In this document: in pieces, positions 48,098-58,831 of the stretch | Position numbering within the stretch: the stretch's first letter is position 1 | Layout: each line of letters starts with the position of its first letter | From: Candidatus Accumulibacter proximus | GTDB taxonomy: Bacteria > Pseudomonadota > Gammaproteobacteria > Burkholderiales > Rhodocyclaceae | Length of the DNA stretch: 64,000 nt | NCBI GenBank assembly: GCA_016709675.1 | Contig: JADJMH010000037.1 | Span: 80,390-144,389, forward strand | Direction of reading: 5' to 3' | Program-made: the position numbers and the translations under genes | Notes under the pieces: model-generated | Database searches by the model: none | What the model saw: only the letters and a program-made list of their open reading frames with translations | What the model was told of the DNA's origin: nothing

Positions 48098-49540
48098 ATG
48101 GGTAAGCCAACTGGATTCATCGAATACCAACGTCTGGCGGAGGTCGCCGAGCCGGCGACGTCGCGGCTCAAGCATTACCGTGAGTTTGTCAGGGTGCTGA
48201 CGGACGAACAGGCGAGCCTCCAGGGTGCGCGTTGCATGGACTGCGGCATTCCGTTCTGCAATACGGGCTGTCCGGTGAATAACATCATCCCCGACTGGAA
48301 CGATCTCGTCTACCGCGGCAATTGGGAGCAGGCTCTGGCGGTGCTGCATTCGACCAACAACTTTCCGGACTTCACCGGTCGTATCTGCCCGGCGCCTTGT
48401 GAAGCGGCCTGTACGCTCAATATCAACACTGACCCTGTCGGCATCAAGTCGATCGAGCATGCGATTGTTGACAAGGGCTGGGAACAAGGTTGGATCGTAC
48501 CCCAGCCGCCGAAACAGCACACCGGCAAGAACGTCGCCGTGATCGGCTCTGGCCCGGCAGGGCTGGCGGCTGCGCAACAACTGGCGCGCGTCGGGCATGC
48601 GGTGGTCGTTTTCGAGAAGAATGACCGCATCGGTGGCCTGCTGCGCTACGGTATCCCAGATTTCAAACTCGAGAAGTCGCATATCGATCGCCGCGTCGAG
48701 CAGATGCAGGCGGAGGGGGTTGAGTTCCGGGTCAATCAGGAGATTGGTGGTAGCGATGCCAACGCCGTGCCGGCAGATCGACTGCTGGCCGACTTTGATG
48801 CGCTGATCGTTGCCGGTGGTGCGGAGTCTCCGCGAGACCTGACGGTTCCCGGCAGGGATCTCGATGGCGTGCATTTCGCCATGGAGTTCCTGCCGCAACA
48901 GAACAGGGTCAACGCGGGCGACCAGGTTTCGCGGCGGATCATGGCGACGGGCAAGCGGGTGGTGGTCATTGGCGGTGGCGATACGGGTTCCGACTGTGTC
49001 GGCACCAGCAATCGTCACGGGGCATTGTCGGTGACCCAGTTCGAGGTGATGCCGCAGCCGCCGCAGACGGAAAACAAGAGTCTGACCTGGCCCTACTGGC
49101 CGCTGAAACTGCGTACATCCTCTTCACACGAGGAGGGTTGCGCCCGCGATTTTGCCGTCTCGACCAAGGCGTTTGTCGGTAAGAACGGCAAGGTGACGGC
49201 CCTGAAAGTGGTCCGCGTTGACTGGAGCGAGGGCCGGATGAAAGAAGTCCCCGGCAGTGAAGTCGAGATCCCTGCCGATCTCGTACTGCTGGCCATGGGC
49301 TTTGTCTCGCCGGTCAGGCAGGGCCTGCTGGCGCAGTTGGCAGTTGAGCTCGACGGCCGTGGCAACGTCAAGGCGACCACCGATGGAGAAGGCTGCTACG
49401 CGAGCAGTGTGCCCAAGGTGTTTGCCGCCGGCGACATGCGGCGCGGCCAGTCGCTCGTCGTCTGGGCGATCCGCGAGGGTCGACAATGCGCACGGGAGGT
49501 CGATACCTTCCTGATGGGTGGTTCCGACCTTCCGCGCTGA
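48098..49540 (+). CDS. gltD: Glutamate synthase small subunit
   Basis: This 480-residue protein starts 2 bp after gltB. The N-terminal Fe-S domain has CMDCGIPFCNTGCPVNN and CPAPCEAACTLNI. FAD-binding motif: IGSGPAGLAAAQQLARVGH; NADPH-binding GGGDTGSDCVGTSNRHG; C-terminal VFAAGDMRRGQSLVVWAI. It delivers electrons from NADPH to the large subunit. The tight spacing implies co-translation. Confidence 0.97.
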   Translation: MGKPTGFIEYQRLAEVAEPATSRLKHYREFVRVLTDEQASLQGARCMDCGIPFCNTGCPVNNIIPDWNDLVYRGNWEQALAVLHSTNNFPDFTGRICPAPCEAACTLNINTDPVGIKSIEHAIVDKGWEQGWIVPQPPKQHTGKNVAVIGSGPAGLAAAQQLARVGHAVVVFEKNDRIGGLLRYGIPDFKLEKSHIDRRVEQMQAEGVEFRVNQEIGGSDANAVPADRLLADFDALIVAGGAESPRDLTVPGRDLDGVHFAMEFLPQQNRVNAGDQVSRRIMATGKRVVVIGGGDTGSDCVGTSNRHGALSVTQFEVMPQPPQTENKSLTWPYWPLKLRTSSSHEEGCARDFAVSTKAFVGKNGKVTALKVVRVDWSEGRMKEVPGSEVEIPADLVLLAMGFVSPVRQGLLAQLAVELDGRGNVKATTDGEGCYASSVPKVFAAGDMRRGQSLVVWAIREGRQCAREVDTFLMGGSDLPR

Positions 49541-49911
49541 GCGCTCACCCCTTTCAGGCAGAGGTCCGTCCAGCGCCGTCTCGCGCGCCAGTTAGGCAAT
49601 CGGCGCAGGGCGGACCCCTGCCAGCGTATACTGCGGAATGAGGGATCGCATTCTCGATGCCTGTAACGACACTAGGCGGCCCTGATCGCCTTGTCGGCGA
49701 GAAGAGTTGCCAAGCGTGACATTGTTGTGGGTTTTTTGCCGCCGGACCTGAAATAATTAAACAATGGAAAGGGAAATTCGGCGCCCGTGCGGCGTCGAAC
49801 GAAGTCAGTGTCGGCGCGTTCGCCAGCCATCCCTTGTCGCGAAGCGGCAGTTCTCGACAGCGGAAGAAACACCAACAACACCAACCGTACTGTTTGACCG
49901 AGCTTGATCTC
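49541..49911. other. Intergenic region upstream of glmU
   Basis: This 371-bp stretch has no supported gene. It presumably contains the glmUS promoter, but no convincing -35/-10 pair was found. Confidence 0.5.
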
Positions 49912-51270
49912 ATGAATATCGTCATTCTGGCCGCCGGGCAAGGCAAGCGCATGCATTCGAACCTGCCCAAGGTGCTCCATCCACTGGCTGGCAAGGCGTT
50001 GGTCTCGCACGTGATTGACACCGCCCGTAGCCTCTCGCCAAAGACGTTGTGTATCGTCTATGGACATGGCGGCGAGGCGGTGCGGACAACGATCGACGCG
50101 CCGGATCTGGCCTGGGTTCTGCAGGAGCCGCAACTCGGCACCGGCCATGCCGTCATGCAAGCCCTGCCGTATCTGGGGGACGCCTCGACGACGCTGGTGC
50201 TCTATGGCGACGTGCCGCTGATTGAGGCTGAAACGCTGAAGCAGCTGGTACATGCGGCACGCGATGCGCTGGCCATTCTCACCGTCGAACTGCCCGATCC
50301 TGGCGGCTACGGTCGCATCGTGCGCAACGATGCAGGTGTCGTCGTGCGCATTGTCGAGCAGAAGGACGCAACGGCAGATGAACGATCGATCCGGGAAATC
50401 AATACCGGCATCATGGCGCTGCCAACTGCTCGCCTGGCCGAGTGGCTTGGCCGTCTCTCGAATGACAACGCGCAGCGCGAGTACTACCTGACCGACATCG
50501 TCGGGATGGCCGTTGCCGCAGGGCTGCCAGTCCGCACTGCGCATCCACAGGCCGCATCCGAAGTGCTTGGTGTCAACAGCAAGGTGCAGCTTGCCGAGCT
50601 CGAACGAGTTGCGCAGCGACGTACCGCAGACCGCCTGCTGGAGCAGGGCGTGCGCCTGGCCGACCCGGCACGGATCGACGTTCGTGGCGAACTGGTTTGC
50701 GGGCGCGATGTGTTCATCGACGTGAACTGTGTTTTCGAGGGCAAGGTCGTACTTGAGGAGGCGGTCGAGATCGGCCCGGCTTGCGTGCTGAAGAATGCAC
50801 AAATCGGCGCCGGCTCCCGTCTCGCGGCCTTCAGTCACATTGAGGACGCGATCGTCGGACCCGATGGGGTGATCGGACCCTTTGCCCGGCTTCGTCCCGG
50901 CACGGAACTCGCCGCCGGCGTCCATATCGGCAACTTCGTCGAACTCAAGAACAGCAAGCTAGCCGCCCAGTCAAAGGCCAACCACCTCGCCTACATCGGC
51001 GACGCCGTCATCGGCAGCCGGGTAAACATTGGTGCTGGGACCATCACCTGCAACTATGACGGCGCCAACAAGTTCAAGACGATCATCGAGGACGATGCCT
51101 TCATCGGTTCCGATACCCAGTTGGTCGCACCGGTTACAGTCGGGCGTGGCGCTACGCTTGGCGCCGGCACGACCCTGACCAAGGACGCCCCGCCAGACAC
51201 GCTGACCATCTCGCGCGCCCGGCAGATATCCATCCCCGGCTGGAAACGGCCACAAAAAGCCAAGAAGTGA
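49912..51270 (+). CDS. glmU: Bifunctional GlcNAc-1-P uridyltransferase / GlcN-1-P acetyltransferase
   Basis: This protein has 452 residues from ATG 49912 (MNIVILAAGQGKRM, the pyrophosphorylase signature); the frame upstream of it is not homologous. Uridyltransferase domain to about residue 228 with QLGTGHAVMQALP and LYGDVPLI; linker helix; then a left-handed beta-helix acetyltransferase (RLRPGTELAAGVHIGNFVELKNS, KANHLAYIGDA, GAGTITCNYDGANKFKT). It makes UDP-GlcNAc for peptidoglycan and lipopolysaccharide. It is followed 7 bp later by glmS, which provides its precursor pathway. Confidence 0.97.
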   Translation: MNIVILAAGQGKRMHSNLPKVLHPLAGKALVSHVIDTARSLSPKTLCIVYGHGGEAVRTTIDAPDLAWVLQEPQLGTGHAVMQALPYLGDASTTLVLYGDVPLIEAETLKQLVHAARDALAILTVELPDPGGYGRIVRNDAGVVVRIVEQKDATADERSIREINTGIMALPTARLAEWLGRLSNDNAQREYYLTDIVGMAVAAGLPVRTAHPQAASEVLGVNSKVQLAELERVAQRRTADRLLEQGVRLADPARIDVRGELVCGRDVFIDVNCVFEGKVVLEEAVEIGPACVLKNAQIGAGSRLAAFSHIEDAIVGPDGVIGPFARLRPGTELAAGVHIGNFVELKNSKLAAQSKANHLAYIGDAVIGSRVNIGAGTITCNYDGANKFKTIIEDDAFIGSDTQLVAPVTVGRGATLGAGTTLTKDAPPDTLTISRARQISIPGWKRPQKAKK

Positions 51271-51277
51271 TCTGACC

Positions 51278-53107
51278 ATGTGTGGCATCGTTGCCGCGGT
51301 CGCCGACCGCAATATTGTCCCTGTCCTGCTCGAAGGTCTGCGGAAGCTGGAATACCGTGGCTACGATTCGGCGGGCCTCGCCCTGATCAACGGCAGCGGC
51401 CTGCACCGCCTGCGTTCAGTGGGTCGGGTTGCCGAACTGACGGCGCAGGTTGATCAACTGCAGGCAGCCGGTAACAGCGGCATTGCCCATACGCGCTGGG
51501 CGACGCACGGCGTGCCTTGCGAGCGTAATGCCCATCCGCATGTCTCGAAAGGACTCGCCGTCGTCCATAACGGGATCATCGAGAACCATGAGTCTCTGCG
51601 TGGACGCCTCATCGCCCTCGGCTACGAGTTCACCTCCGATACCGACACCGAGGTCGTGGCGCACCTGATCGCCCAGGAACTGAAGACGACCGCGGATCTG
51701 CTGACCGCAGTCCGCCACTCGGTCGCCCAACTGCAGGGTGCCTACGCGATTGCCGTGTTGCGCGAATCCGATCCGAGCAGAATTGTCGTCGCCCGTGAAG
51801 GCGCGCCCCTGCTGCTCGGTCTCAGCGCTGACGCCTGCTACGCCGCCTCCGATGCCTCGGCCCTGGTGCAGGTCACGCGCCGTATGGTCTATCTGGAAAA
51901 CGGCGACTGTGCCGAACTGATGCGTGAGAGTTATCGCATTGCGCGGGTGGACGGTACCCCGGTGGAACGTCCCGAAACCGAGTCAGAACTATCGGCCGAG
52001 GCCATCGAACTGGGGCAGTATCGGCATTACATGCAAAAGGAGATCTTCGAGCAGCCAGTGGCGTTGGCCAACACGCTCGAAATGCTCGGCGCTGCGCGGA
52101 GCATCCAGCCTGGTATCTTCGGCGCCGAGAGCGAGGTGACCCTAAAGGAGGTCCGGCAGGTGCTGATCATCGCCTGTGGTACGAGTTATCACGCGGGCCT
52201 GGTGGCCCGTTACTGGCTGGAGTCGATCGCCGGCATCGCCTGTTCGGTTGAAGTGGCGAGTGAGTACCGCTATCGTGACTCGGTGCCCGACCCGCGGACA
52301 CTGGTCGTGACCATCTCGCAATCGGGTGAAACTGCCGATACGTTGGCTGCGCTGCAGCATGCCAAGGCGCTGGGCATGGCCCACACGCTGTGCATCTGCA
52401 ACGTGCCCGAGTCGTCACTGGTGCGGGAGAACACCTTGCGCTTCATTACCCGGGCGGGTCCGGAAATCGGCGTTGCTTCGACCAAGGCATTCACCACTCA
52501 ACTTGCCGCCCTGTATCTTCTGACACTGGTCCTGGCCAAGGTTCACGGGCGTCTGGACGAGCAGGAAGAGGCTGCCGAACTGCACGCGGTGCGGCATCTG
52601 CCGATGGCTGTGGCCAAAATCCTCGAACTGGAACCCGAGATTTGCGAATGGGCCGAACGCTTCTCGATGAAACAGCACGCCCTGTTTCTGGGGCGTGGCC
52701 GCCATTACCCAATCGCCATGGAAGGCGCGCTCAAGCTGAAGGAGATTTCCTACATCCATGCCGAAGCCTACCCAGCTGGTGAGTTGAAGCATGGCCCGCT
52801 GGCGCTGGTCGATCGGGACATGCCGGTCATTGCCGTTGCCCCGAATGATGCCCTGATCGAGAAACTAAAGTCCAATCTGCAGGAAGTGCGTGCCCGCGGT
52901 GGCGAGCTGTATGTCTTCGCCGATGCCGACAGCGCGATGAAGGAATCCGACGGCATTCATGTGCTGCATCTGCCCGAGCACTACGGCGCGCTCTCCGCCT
53001 TGCTGCACGTCGTACCGCTGCAACTACTTGCCTACCATGTTGCTCTGGTCCGCGGGACCGATGTTGACAAGCCACGCAACCTGGCGAAGTCGGTCACTGT
53101 CGAGTGA
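51278..53107 (+). CDS. glmS: Glucosamine-6-phosphate synthase (isomerizing)
   Basis: This 609-residue protein begins MCGIVAA, so Cys is exposed after Met removal as glutaminase nucleophile. Motifs are RKLEYRGYDSAGLAL, IAHTRWATHG and HNGIIENH. Two SIS domains follow (GTSYHAGLVARYW, SQSGETADTLAAL, LGRGRHYPIAMEGALKLKEISYIHAEAY), and the C-terminus is DKPRNLAKSVTVE. It converts fructose-6-phosphate and glutamine to glucosamine-6-phosphate, the first step toward UDP-GlcNAc. No glmS ribozyme-like leader is expected or seen in the 7-bp gap to glmU. Confidence 0.97.
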   Translation: MCGIVAAVADRNIVPVLLEGLRKLEYRGYDSAGLALINGSGLHRLRSVGRVAELTAQVDQLQAAGNSGIAHTRWATHGVPCERNAHPHVSKGLAVVHNGIIENHESLRGRLIALGYEFTSDTDTEVVAHLIAQELKTTADLLTAVRHSVAQLQGAYAIAVLRESDPSRIVVAREGAPLLLGLSADACYAASDASALVQVTRRMVYLENGDCAELMRESYRIARVDGTPVERPETESELSAEAIELGQYRHYMQKEIFEQPVALANTLEMLGAARSIQPGIFGAESEVTLKEVRQVLIIACGTSYHAGLVARYWLESIAGIACSVEVASEYRYRDSVPDPRTLVVTISQSGETADTLAALQHAKALGMAHTLCICNVPESSLVRENTLRFITRAGPEIGVASTKAFTTQLAALYLLTLVLAKVHGRLDEQEEAAELHAVRHLPMAVAKILELEPEICEWAERFSMKQHALFLGRGRHYPIAMEGALKLKEISYIHAEAYPAGELKHGPLALVDRDMPVIAVAPNDALIEKLKSNLQEVRARGGELYVFADADSAMKESDGIHVLHLPEHYGALSALLHVVPLQLLAYHVALVRGTDVDKPRNLAKSVTVE

Positions 53108-53342
53108 GTTTCCAGTATCACTGCTCATCCCGAGGGGGCATCGGCCATCCCGGTGCCATCATCAGGTCAATCAAGGGCCTGTTCGGCAATTGACCGTCGG
53201 CGAGGGAGACAAGCGCGCCGGGCATGTTTTCGCGGCTTGACCCGGCGCCGCCTCTGGCGGCCCGTTTCCCGTCGCGAGGAGTCCGGGTGAGCCGCCAGCG
53301 CGTGCTACAATTCCAGCCCTTTCAAGGCTTGTGAGGCACACG

Positions 53343-54593
<1,251 letters not shown>

Positions 54594-54598
54594 ACACC

Positions 54599-55069
54599 AT
54601 GAAGTGCCCGTTCTGCGGCGCTGACGAAACGACCGTCGCCGATACGCGCCTCAACGACGATGGTGACATTGTCCGGCGACGGCGGCGTTGTTTGACATGT
54701 GAGAAGCGGTTCACGACTTACGAGCGGGCGGAGCTGCGGATGCCGCAGGTCATCAAGAAGAATGGCTCGCGAGTTGATTTCGACCGCGACAAGCTGGCCG
54801 CCAGTCTTTCGTTGGCGCTGCGCAAGCGACCAGTCAGTTCGGAGGCCGTCGAGGCGGCGATTGTCCGCATCGAGGAGAAGCTGCTGGCGCTTGGTGAGCG
54901 AGAAGTTGCCTCGGAAAAGGTCGGGGAAATGGTCATGCGCGAGTTGAAGAAACTCGACAAGGTGGCTTACGTACGCTTCGCATCGGTCTATCGGAATTTC
55001 GAGGACGTCGACGAGTTCTCCAAGGTCATTCGCGAAGTCTCCCGTTCGTCACCGCCGCTCGGCCGCTGA
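54599..55069 (+). CDS. nrdR: Transcriptional repressor NrdR
   Basis: This 156-residue protein has a start 5 bp after glyA. Its N-terminal zinc ribbon has two CxxC pairs, CPFC (residues 3-6) and CLTC, with RRRRRC between. The ATP-cone domain (residues about 49-139) includes VIKKNGSRVDFDRDKL and VAYVRFASVYRNF. It senses dATP/ATP and represses ribonucleotide reductase genes through NrdR boxes. Its stop overlaps the ribD start (TGATG). Confidence 0.97.
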   Translation: MKCPFCGADETTVADTRLNDDGDIVRRRRRCLTCEKRFTTYERAELRMPQVIKKNGSRVDFDRDKLAASLSLALRKRPVSSEAVEAAIVRIEEKLLALGEREVASEKVGEMVMRELKKLDKVAYVRFASVYRNFEDVDEFSKVIREVSRSSPPLGR

Positions 55070-56175
55070 TGGCGCCGGCATTCAGTGCGTCGGACCACGA
55101 ATTCATGGCGCGTGCGTTGCGCCTTGCCGAGCGCGGTCTGTATACGACCACCCCGAACCCACGCGTCGGCTGCGTCGTCGTCCGCTCTGGCCAAGTTGTT
55201 GGTGAAGGCTGGCACGTCTATGCCGGTGGTCAGCACGCCGAAATCCATGCCTTGCATGCGGCTGGTGACAAGGCGCATGGGGCGACGGTTTTTGTCACGC
55301 TCGAACCGTGCAGCCATCATGGCCGCACGCCGCCCTGCACAGAGGCGCTGCTGACAGCCGGGGTATCGCGAGTCGTGTCTGCCATGCAGGATCCCAATCC
55401 GCTGGTGGCGGGGCGAGGGCTGGCCAGCTTGCGCCAGGCTGGCGTAGCTGCCGAATGTGGTTTGCTGGCTGCCGAGGCGAAGGAAATCAATCCGGGCTTC
55501 GTTGCGCGCATGACGCGTGCCCGGCCCTGGCTGCGGCTGAAGCTTGCCGCCAGTCTCGACGGCAAGACGGCGCTGCAGAACGGCGCCAGTCAGTGGCTGA
55601 CTGGGCCGGCGGCTCGGCAGGATGGGCATCGCTGGCGCGCGCGCGCCTGCGCGATCCTGACGGGCATAGGTACGGTGCGTCATGACGATCCACAACTCAA
55701 TGTGCGCGGGGTCGAAGGACCGGGCGGGGAACCGCGCCAGCCTCTGAAGGTTGTGGTCGACAGCCGGCTTGATCTGTCGCCTGAGGCCAGAGTGCTGCGC
55801 GGTGGTGGAGTTCTGGTGGCCGCTGCAGTTGCTGATCACGGAAAGGTTGCCACGCTTGCGCAAATGGGTGCGGAAGTTCTGGTGCTTCCCAGGCCGGGCA
55901 GCAAAGTCGATCTGCTGGCTTTGCTCAACGAACTTGCACGGCGGGGTATCAACGAAGTGCACGCTGAAGCCGGTTTCGGCCTCAGCGGCTCACTGCTGAG
56001 CGCGGGTCTGGTCGACGAGCTGTTGCTCTACCTGGCACCCTGTCTGATCGGGGATGCTGCGCGCGGCATGTTCGGTCTGCCGCCCCTTGAGTCGCTGGCC
56101 GGCAGACGCTCGCTGGTCATTCGCGACGTCCGTGCGGTTGGCACCGATCTGCGCGTGCTGGCGCGCTTCACCTGA
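55069..56175 (+). CDS. ribD: Bifunctional riboflavin deaminase/reductase
   Basis: This 368-residue protein's start overlaps the nrdR stop. The N-terminal deaminase domain has zinc ligands in GGQHAEIHAL and LEPCSHHGRTPPC. The C-terminal reductase domain starts near residue 145 (RPWLRLKLAASLDGKTA) with GIGTVRHDDPQLNVR and VHAEAGFGLSGSLL. It performs steps 2 and 3 of riboflavin synthesis from GTP. It is convergent with, and overlaps by 8 bp, the ThiF-like gene on the other strand. Confidence 0.96.
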   Translation: MAPAFSASDHEFMARALRLAERGLYTTTPNPRVGCVVVRSGQVVGEGWHVYAGGQHAEIHALHAAGDKAHGATVFVTLEPCSHHGRTPPCTEALLTAGVSRVVSAMQDPNPLVAGRGLASLRQAGVAAECGLLAAEAKEINPGFVARMTRARPWLRLKLAASLDGKTALQNGASQWLTGPAARQDGHRWRARACAILTGIGTVRHDDPQLNVRGVEGPGGEPRQPLKVVVDSRLDLSPEARVLRGGGVLVAAAVADHGKVATLAQMGAEVLVLPRPGSKVDLLALLNELARRGINEVHAEAGFGLSGSLLSAGLVDELLLYLAPCLIGDAARGMFGLPPLESLAGRRSLVIRDVRAVGTDLRVLARFT

Positions 56176-56944
56176 GGTCGTCGCGCGCTCCGGCCGCACA
56201 GACCCCACAGACTCCACACTCGGGGTCCTGGCCGAACTTTACGCTGCGCCATTCCATCGACAGTCCGTCGAGCAGCCAGAGACGGCCCATGACGACTTCA
56301 CCGGCGCCGGTGATCAGCTTCAGTGCTTCGGCCGCCTGCATCGCACCGATGATCCCGGTCAGCGGCGCAAAGACTCCCATCACCGCGCAGCGCACCTGGT
56401 CGGCATCTTCACCTTCCGGAAAGAGGCAGTTGTAACAGGGAGTATGCTCGCGGCGGCTGTCGAATACCGCCAGTTGCCCGGCAAAACGGATCGCTGCGCC
56501 GGAAACCAGCGGTGTTCGGTGACTGACGCAGGCGCGATTGACCGCGTGCCGGGTAGCGAAGTTGTCGCAACAATCGAGGACCACGTCCGCGTCTTCGACC
56601 AGTGCCGCCAGCGCTTCGCCAGCCAGATGGCTGGTGATGGCCTGGACCTGCACTTCGGGATTGACGCTGCGCAGAGCCGTTTGCCCGGACATGGCCTTGG
56701 CCTGGCCAAGGCGGTCCTGCGTATGCAGGATCTGGCGTTGCAGGTTGGTCAGGTCTACCGTGTCGCCGTCAGCGAGGGTAATCCGGCCGACGCCGGCGGA
56801 CGCGAGATAAAGTGCGGCCGGCGAGCCCAGGCCACCGGCGCCGATGATCAGCACTTTGGCATTGACGATTCGTTGCTGGCCAGTGATGCCGATTTCGTCA
56901 AGCAGGATATGTCGGCTGTAACGCAGCAACTGCCCGTCGTTCAT
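56168..56944 (-). CDS. moeB: MoeB/ThiF-type sulfur-carrier adenylyltransferase
   Basis: This 258-residue protein starts MNDGQLLRYSRHILL, the E1-like N-terminus. Motifs are VLIIGAGGLGSPAALYLASAGVG, DGDTVDLTNLQRQILH, DCCDNFATRHAVNRAC and a zinc site CYNC plus CGVC. It adenylates the C-terminal Gly of MoaD or ThiS for molybdopterin or thiazole synthesis. MoeB and ThiF cannot be told apart from sequence alone and no thi or moa genes are adjacent. It is last in a minus-strand series envC-ctpA-hypothetical-moeB, an order I recall from other betaproteobacteria. Confidence 0.9.
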   Translation of the reverse strand: MNDGQLLRYSRHILLDEIGITGQQRIVNAKVLIIGAGGLGSPAALYLASAGVGRITLADGDTVDLTNLQRQILHTQDRLGQAKAMSGQTALRSVNPEVQVQAITSHLAGEALAALVEDADVVLDCCDNFATRHAVNRACVSHRTPLVSGAAIRFAGQLAVFDSRREHTPCYNCLFPEGEDADQVRCAVMGVFAPLTGIIGAMQAAEALKLITGAGEVVMGRLWLLDGLSMEWRSVKFGQDPECGVCGVCAAGARDDLR

Positions 56945-56954
56945 GGCGAAGACA

Positions 56955-57383
56955 TTACTTGTACTCGCGCCACTCCGGCGGTGTTTCGTCGTGGTCGCCG
57001 TGCGGGTGGCGTTCCCAGGCGTGGGTGTAGGCCTCCGACTGCGAGCGCTTGAGCGGGCGGTGAGGTGCGTCGAGATTGTGCAGTTGTGTCTCCTCGACGT
57101 AGTAGATCAGTGCCCGCATCATCTTGCTCATCAGCGTATTGTCGAGGTGATAACCCTTGTCTTGAAGCGTGCCCTCGAGTTCTTCCAGGCAGTGATGGCG
57201 GAGGTCGTAGGCAACGCCGATCGCCCGTGGCTGCTCACCCCGTTGAACTTCGAGGCGCTCGATCTTGCCCAGATAGTCGGAGGCTTCCGGTACCTGACCA
57301 GGCGGGAACTTGGCGAACAGGATATTCCGCTCTTTGCGGATCGGCGTCTTCGGTATCACTGCCGGTCGTTTCACGTTTCCCAT
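56955..57383 (-). CDS. Conserved hypothetical protein
   Basis: This is a 142-residue, soluble, charged protein 10 bp upstream of the ThiF-like gene on the same strand. It has a basic N-terminus (MGNVKRPAVIPKTPIRKERN), a central helical region (AIGVAYDLRHHCLEELEG, MSKMMRALIYYVEETQLHNLD) and a His/Asp-rich tail (HPHGDHDETPPEW). No known domain recognised. Its stable place between ctpA and moeB suggests a real gene. Confidence 0.7.
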   Translation of the reverse strand: MGNVKRPAVIPKTPIRKERNILFAKFPPGQVPEASDYLGKIERLEVQRGEQPRAIGVAYDLRHHCLEELEGTLQDKGYHLDNTLMSKMMRALIYYVEETQLHNLDAPHRPLKRSQSEAYTHAWERHPHGDHDETPPEWREYK

Positions 57384-57399
57384 CCGAGATGATCCGGGT

Positions 57400-58809
57400 T
57401 CACCGAGTGTTCTTCAGGATCTGCATACCCTTGAGGAGATTCAGCGCCTGGTTCAACTGGTAGTCCTTTTTCGAGGCCAGTTCGCCACTTGGGATCTCGG
57501 ATGATTCGTCGGCATCTTCCTTTGGCGCGCTCCCTTTCGGCTTGACCGGCGTTGCCTTGGGCGGTTTGCTGGGCGAGTCCTTGACCGCCGGGCTGGTGTC
57601 CTTGTTGTTGTCGAGGTGATGCTCGAGGTTGGCTTCGCGCAGGCGCTCGGTCGAGCTACCGTTGGCGCTTTCTTCGACGACGATGTCCGGAACGATGCCT
57701 TTCGCCTGGATCGAGCGGCCGGAGGGCGTGAAGTAGCGCGCAGTCGTCAGCTTGATCGCTGTATTCCCCGGCAAGGGCAGCACGGTCTGTACCGAGCCCT
57801 TGCCGAAGGTCGTGGTGCCGAGAACGACGGCGCGCTTGTGGTCCTGCAGCGCACCGGCGACGATTTCGGACGCCGAAGCGGAGCCTCCATTGACCAGTAC
57901 CACCATCGGCACAGAGCGTGCCTCCGGGGGCAGGTTACGGATGTAATCGTCCCGGCTGCCGCGCAGGTAATCGGCGGGCGATGCAGAGAATCGGTGCTTG
58001 GCGTCGGGTGTGCGACCGTCGGTTGATGTGACCAGTGTATCCGGCGGCAGGAAGGCTGCGGAGACGCCGACGGCGCTGTTGAGCAGGCCGCCCGGATCAT
58101 TACGCAGATCAAGCACCAATCCCTTCAGCGGGCCGGACTTGAAGAGATCGCCCAGATGTTTGACCACCGCTGCACCGGTATTCTCCTGGAAGGAAGTGAT
58201 GCGGAGATAGCCGTACCCGTCCTCGACGAGTTTGGACTTGACGCTTTGTACCTTGATGACTTCCCGCGTCAGCGTGATGTTCAGCGGCTTGGCCTCGCCC
58301 TTGCGGAGGATCGACAGCTTGATCTGGGACTTCGGCTTGCCGCGCATGCGCTTGACGGCTTCGGTCAGCGTCAGTCCTTTGACCAGCGTGTCGTCGATCT
58401 TGAAAATGAGGTCGCCGGGCTTTACGCCTGCACGGTAGGCAGGCGTATCCTCAATTGGCGAAACCACCTTGACGAGGCCGTCCTCCATCCCGACCTCAAT
58501 CCCGATGCCGCCGAACTCGCCTTGCGTCCCGACCTGCAGGTCCTTGAACGCGTCGGCGTCGAGGTAACTCGAGTGCGGGTCCAGATTGGAGAGCATGCCG
58601 CTGATGGCGTGAGTAATCAGTTTCTTGTCGTCGATTGGTTCGACGTAGCCGGTCTTGATGGCGTTGAACACCTCGGCAAAGGTGCGCAACTCCGCGACCG
58701 GCAGACTCGCTCGCGTTTCCTTGTCGGCGATCGCCGAGAACTGCAGGCTGAGAAGAATGCCACCAAGCAACCCGGCGCAAACCAGTCCGGCCTGTTTCAA
58801 CTTACCCAT
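57400..58809 (-). CDS. ctpA: S41 family carboxy-terminal processing protease
   Basis: This protein has 469 residues from ATG 58809, with CAGGAGTGAGACAA upstream. It has a signal sequence (LKQAGLVCAGLLGGILLSLQF). A PDZ domain lies at about 90-170 (GIGIEVGMEDGLVKVVSPIEDTPAYRAGVKPGD in blocks). The peptidase has catalytic Ser in NGGSASASEIVAGAL and Lys in TFGKGSVQTVLPL. The C-terminal Lys/Pro/Ser-rich tail is low complexity. A periplasmic tail-specific protease, it often trims penicillin-binding proteins or lytic enzymes. It lies 22 bp after envC, suggesting a joint role in septal peptidoglycan remodelling. Confidence 0.95.
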   Translation of the reverse strand: MGKLKQAGLVCAGLLGGILLSLQFSAIADKETRASLPVAELRTFAEVFNAIKTGYVEPIDDKKLITHAISGMLSNLDPHSSYLDADAFKDLQVGTQGEFGGIGIEVGMEDGLVKVVSPIEDTPAYRAGVKPGDLIFKIDDTLVKGLTLTEAVKRMRGKPKSQIKLSILRKGEAKPLNITLTREVIKVQSVKSKLVEDGYGYLRITSFQENTGAAVVKHLGDLFKSGPLKGLVLDLRNDPGGLLNSAVGVSAAFLPPDTLVTSTDGRTPDAKHRFSASPADYLRGSRDDYIRNLPPEARSVPMVVLVNGGSASASEIVAGALQDHKRAVVLGTTTFGKGSVQTVLPLPGNTAIKLTTARYFTPSGRSIQAKGIVPDIVVEESANGSSTERLREANLEHHLDNNKDTSPAVKDSPSKPPKATPVKPKGSAPKEDADESSEIPSGELASKKDYQLNQALNLLKGMQILKNTR

Positions 58810-58831
58810 TTGTCTCACTCCTGTGTGCATC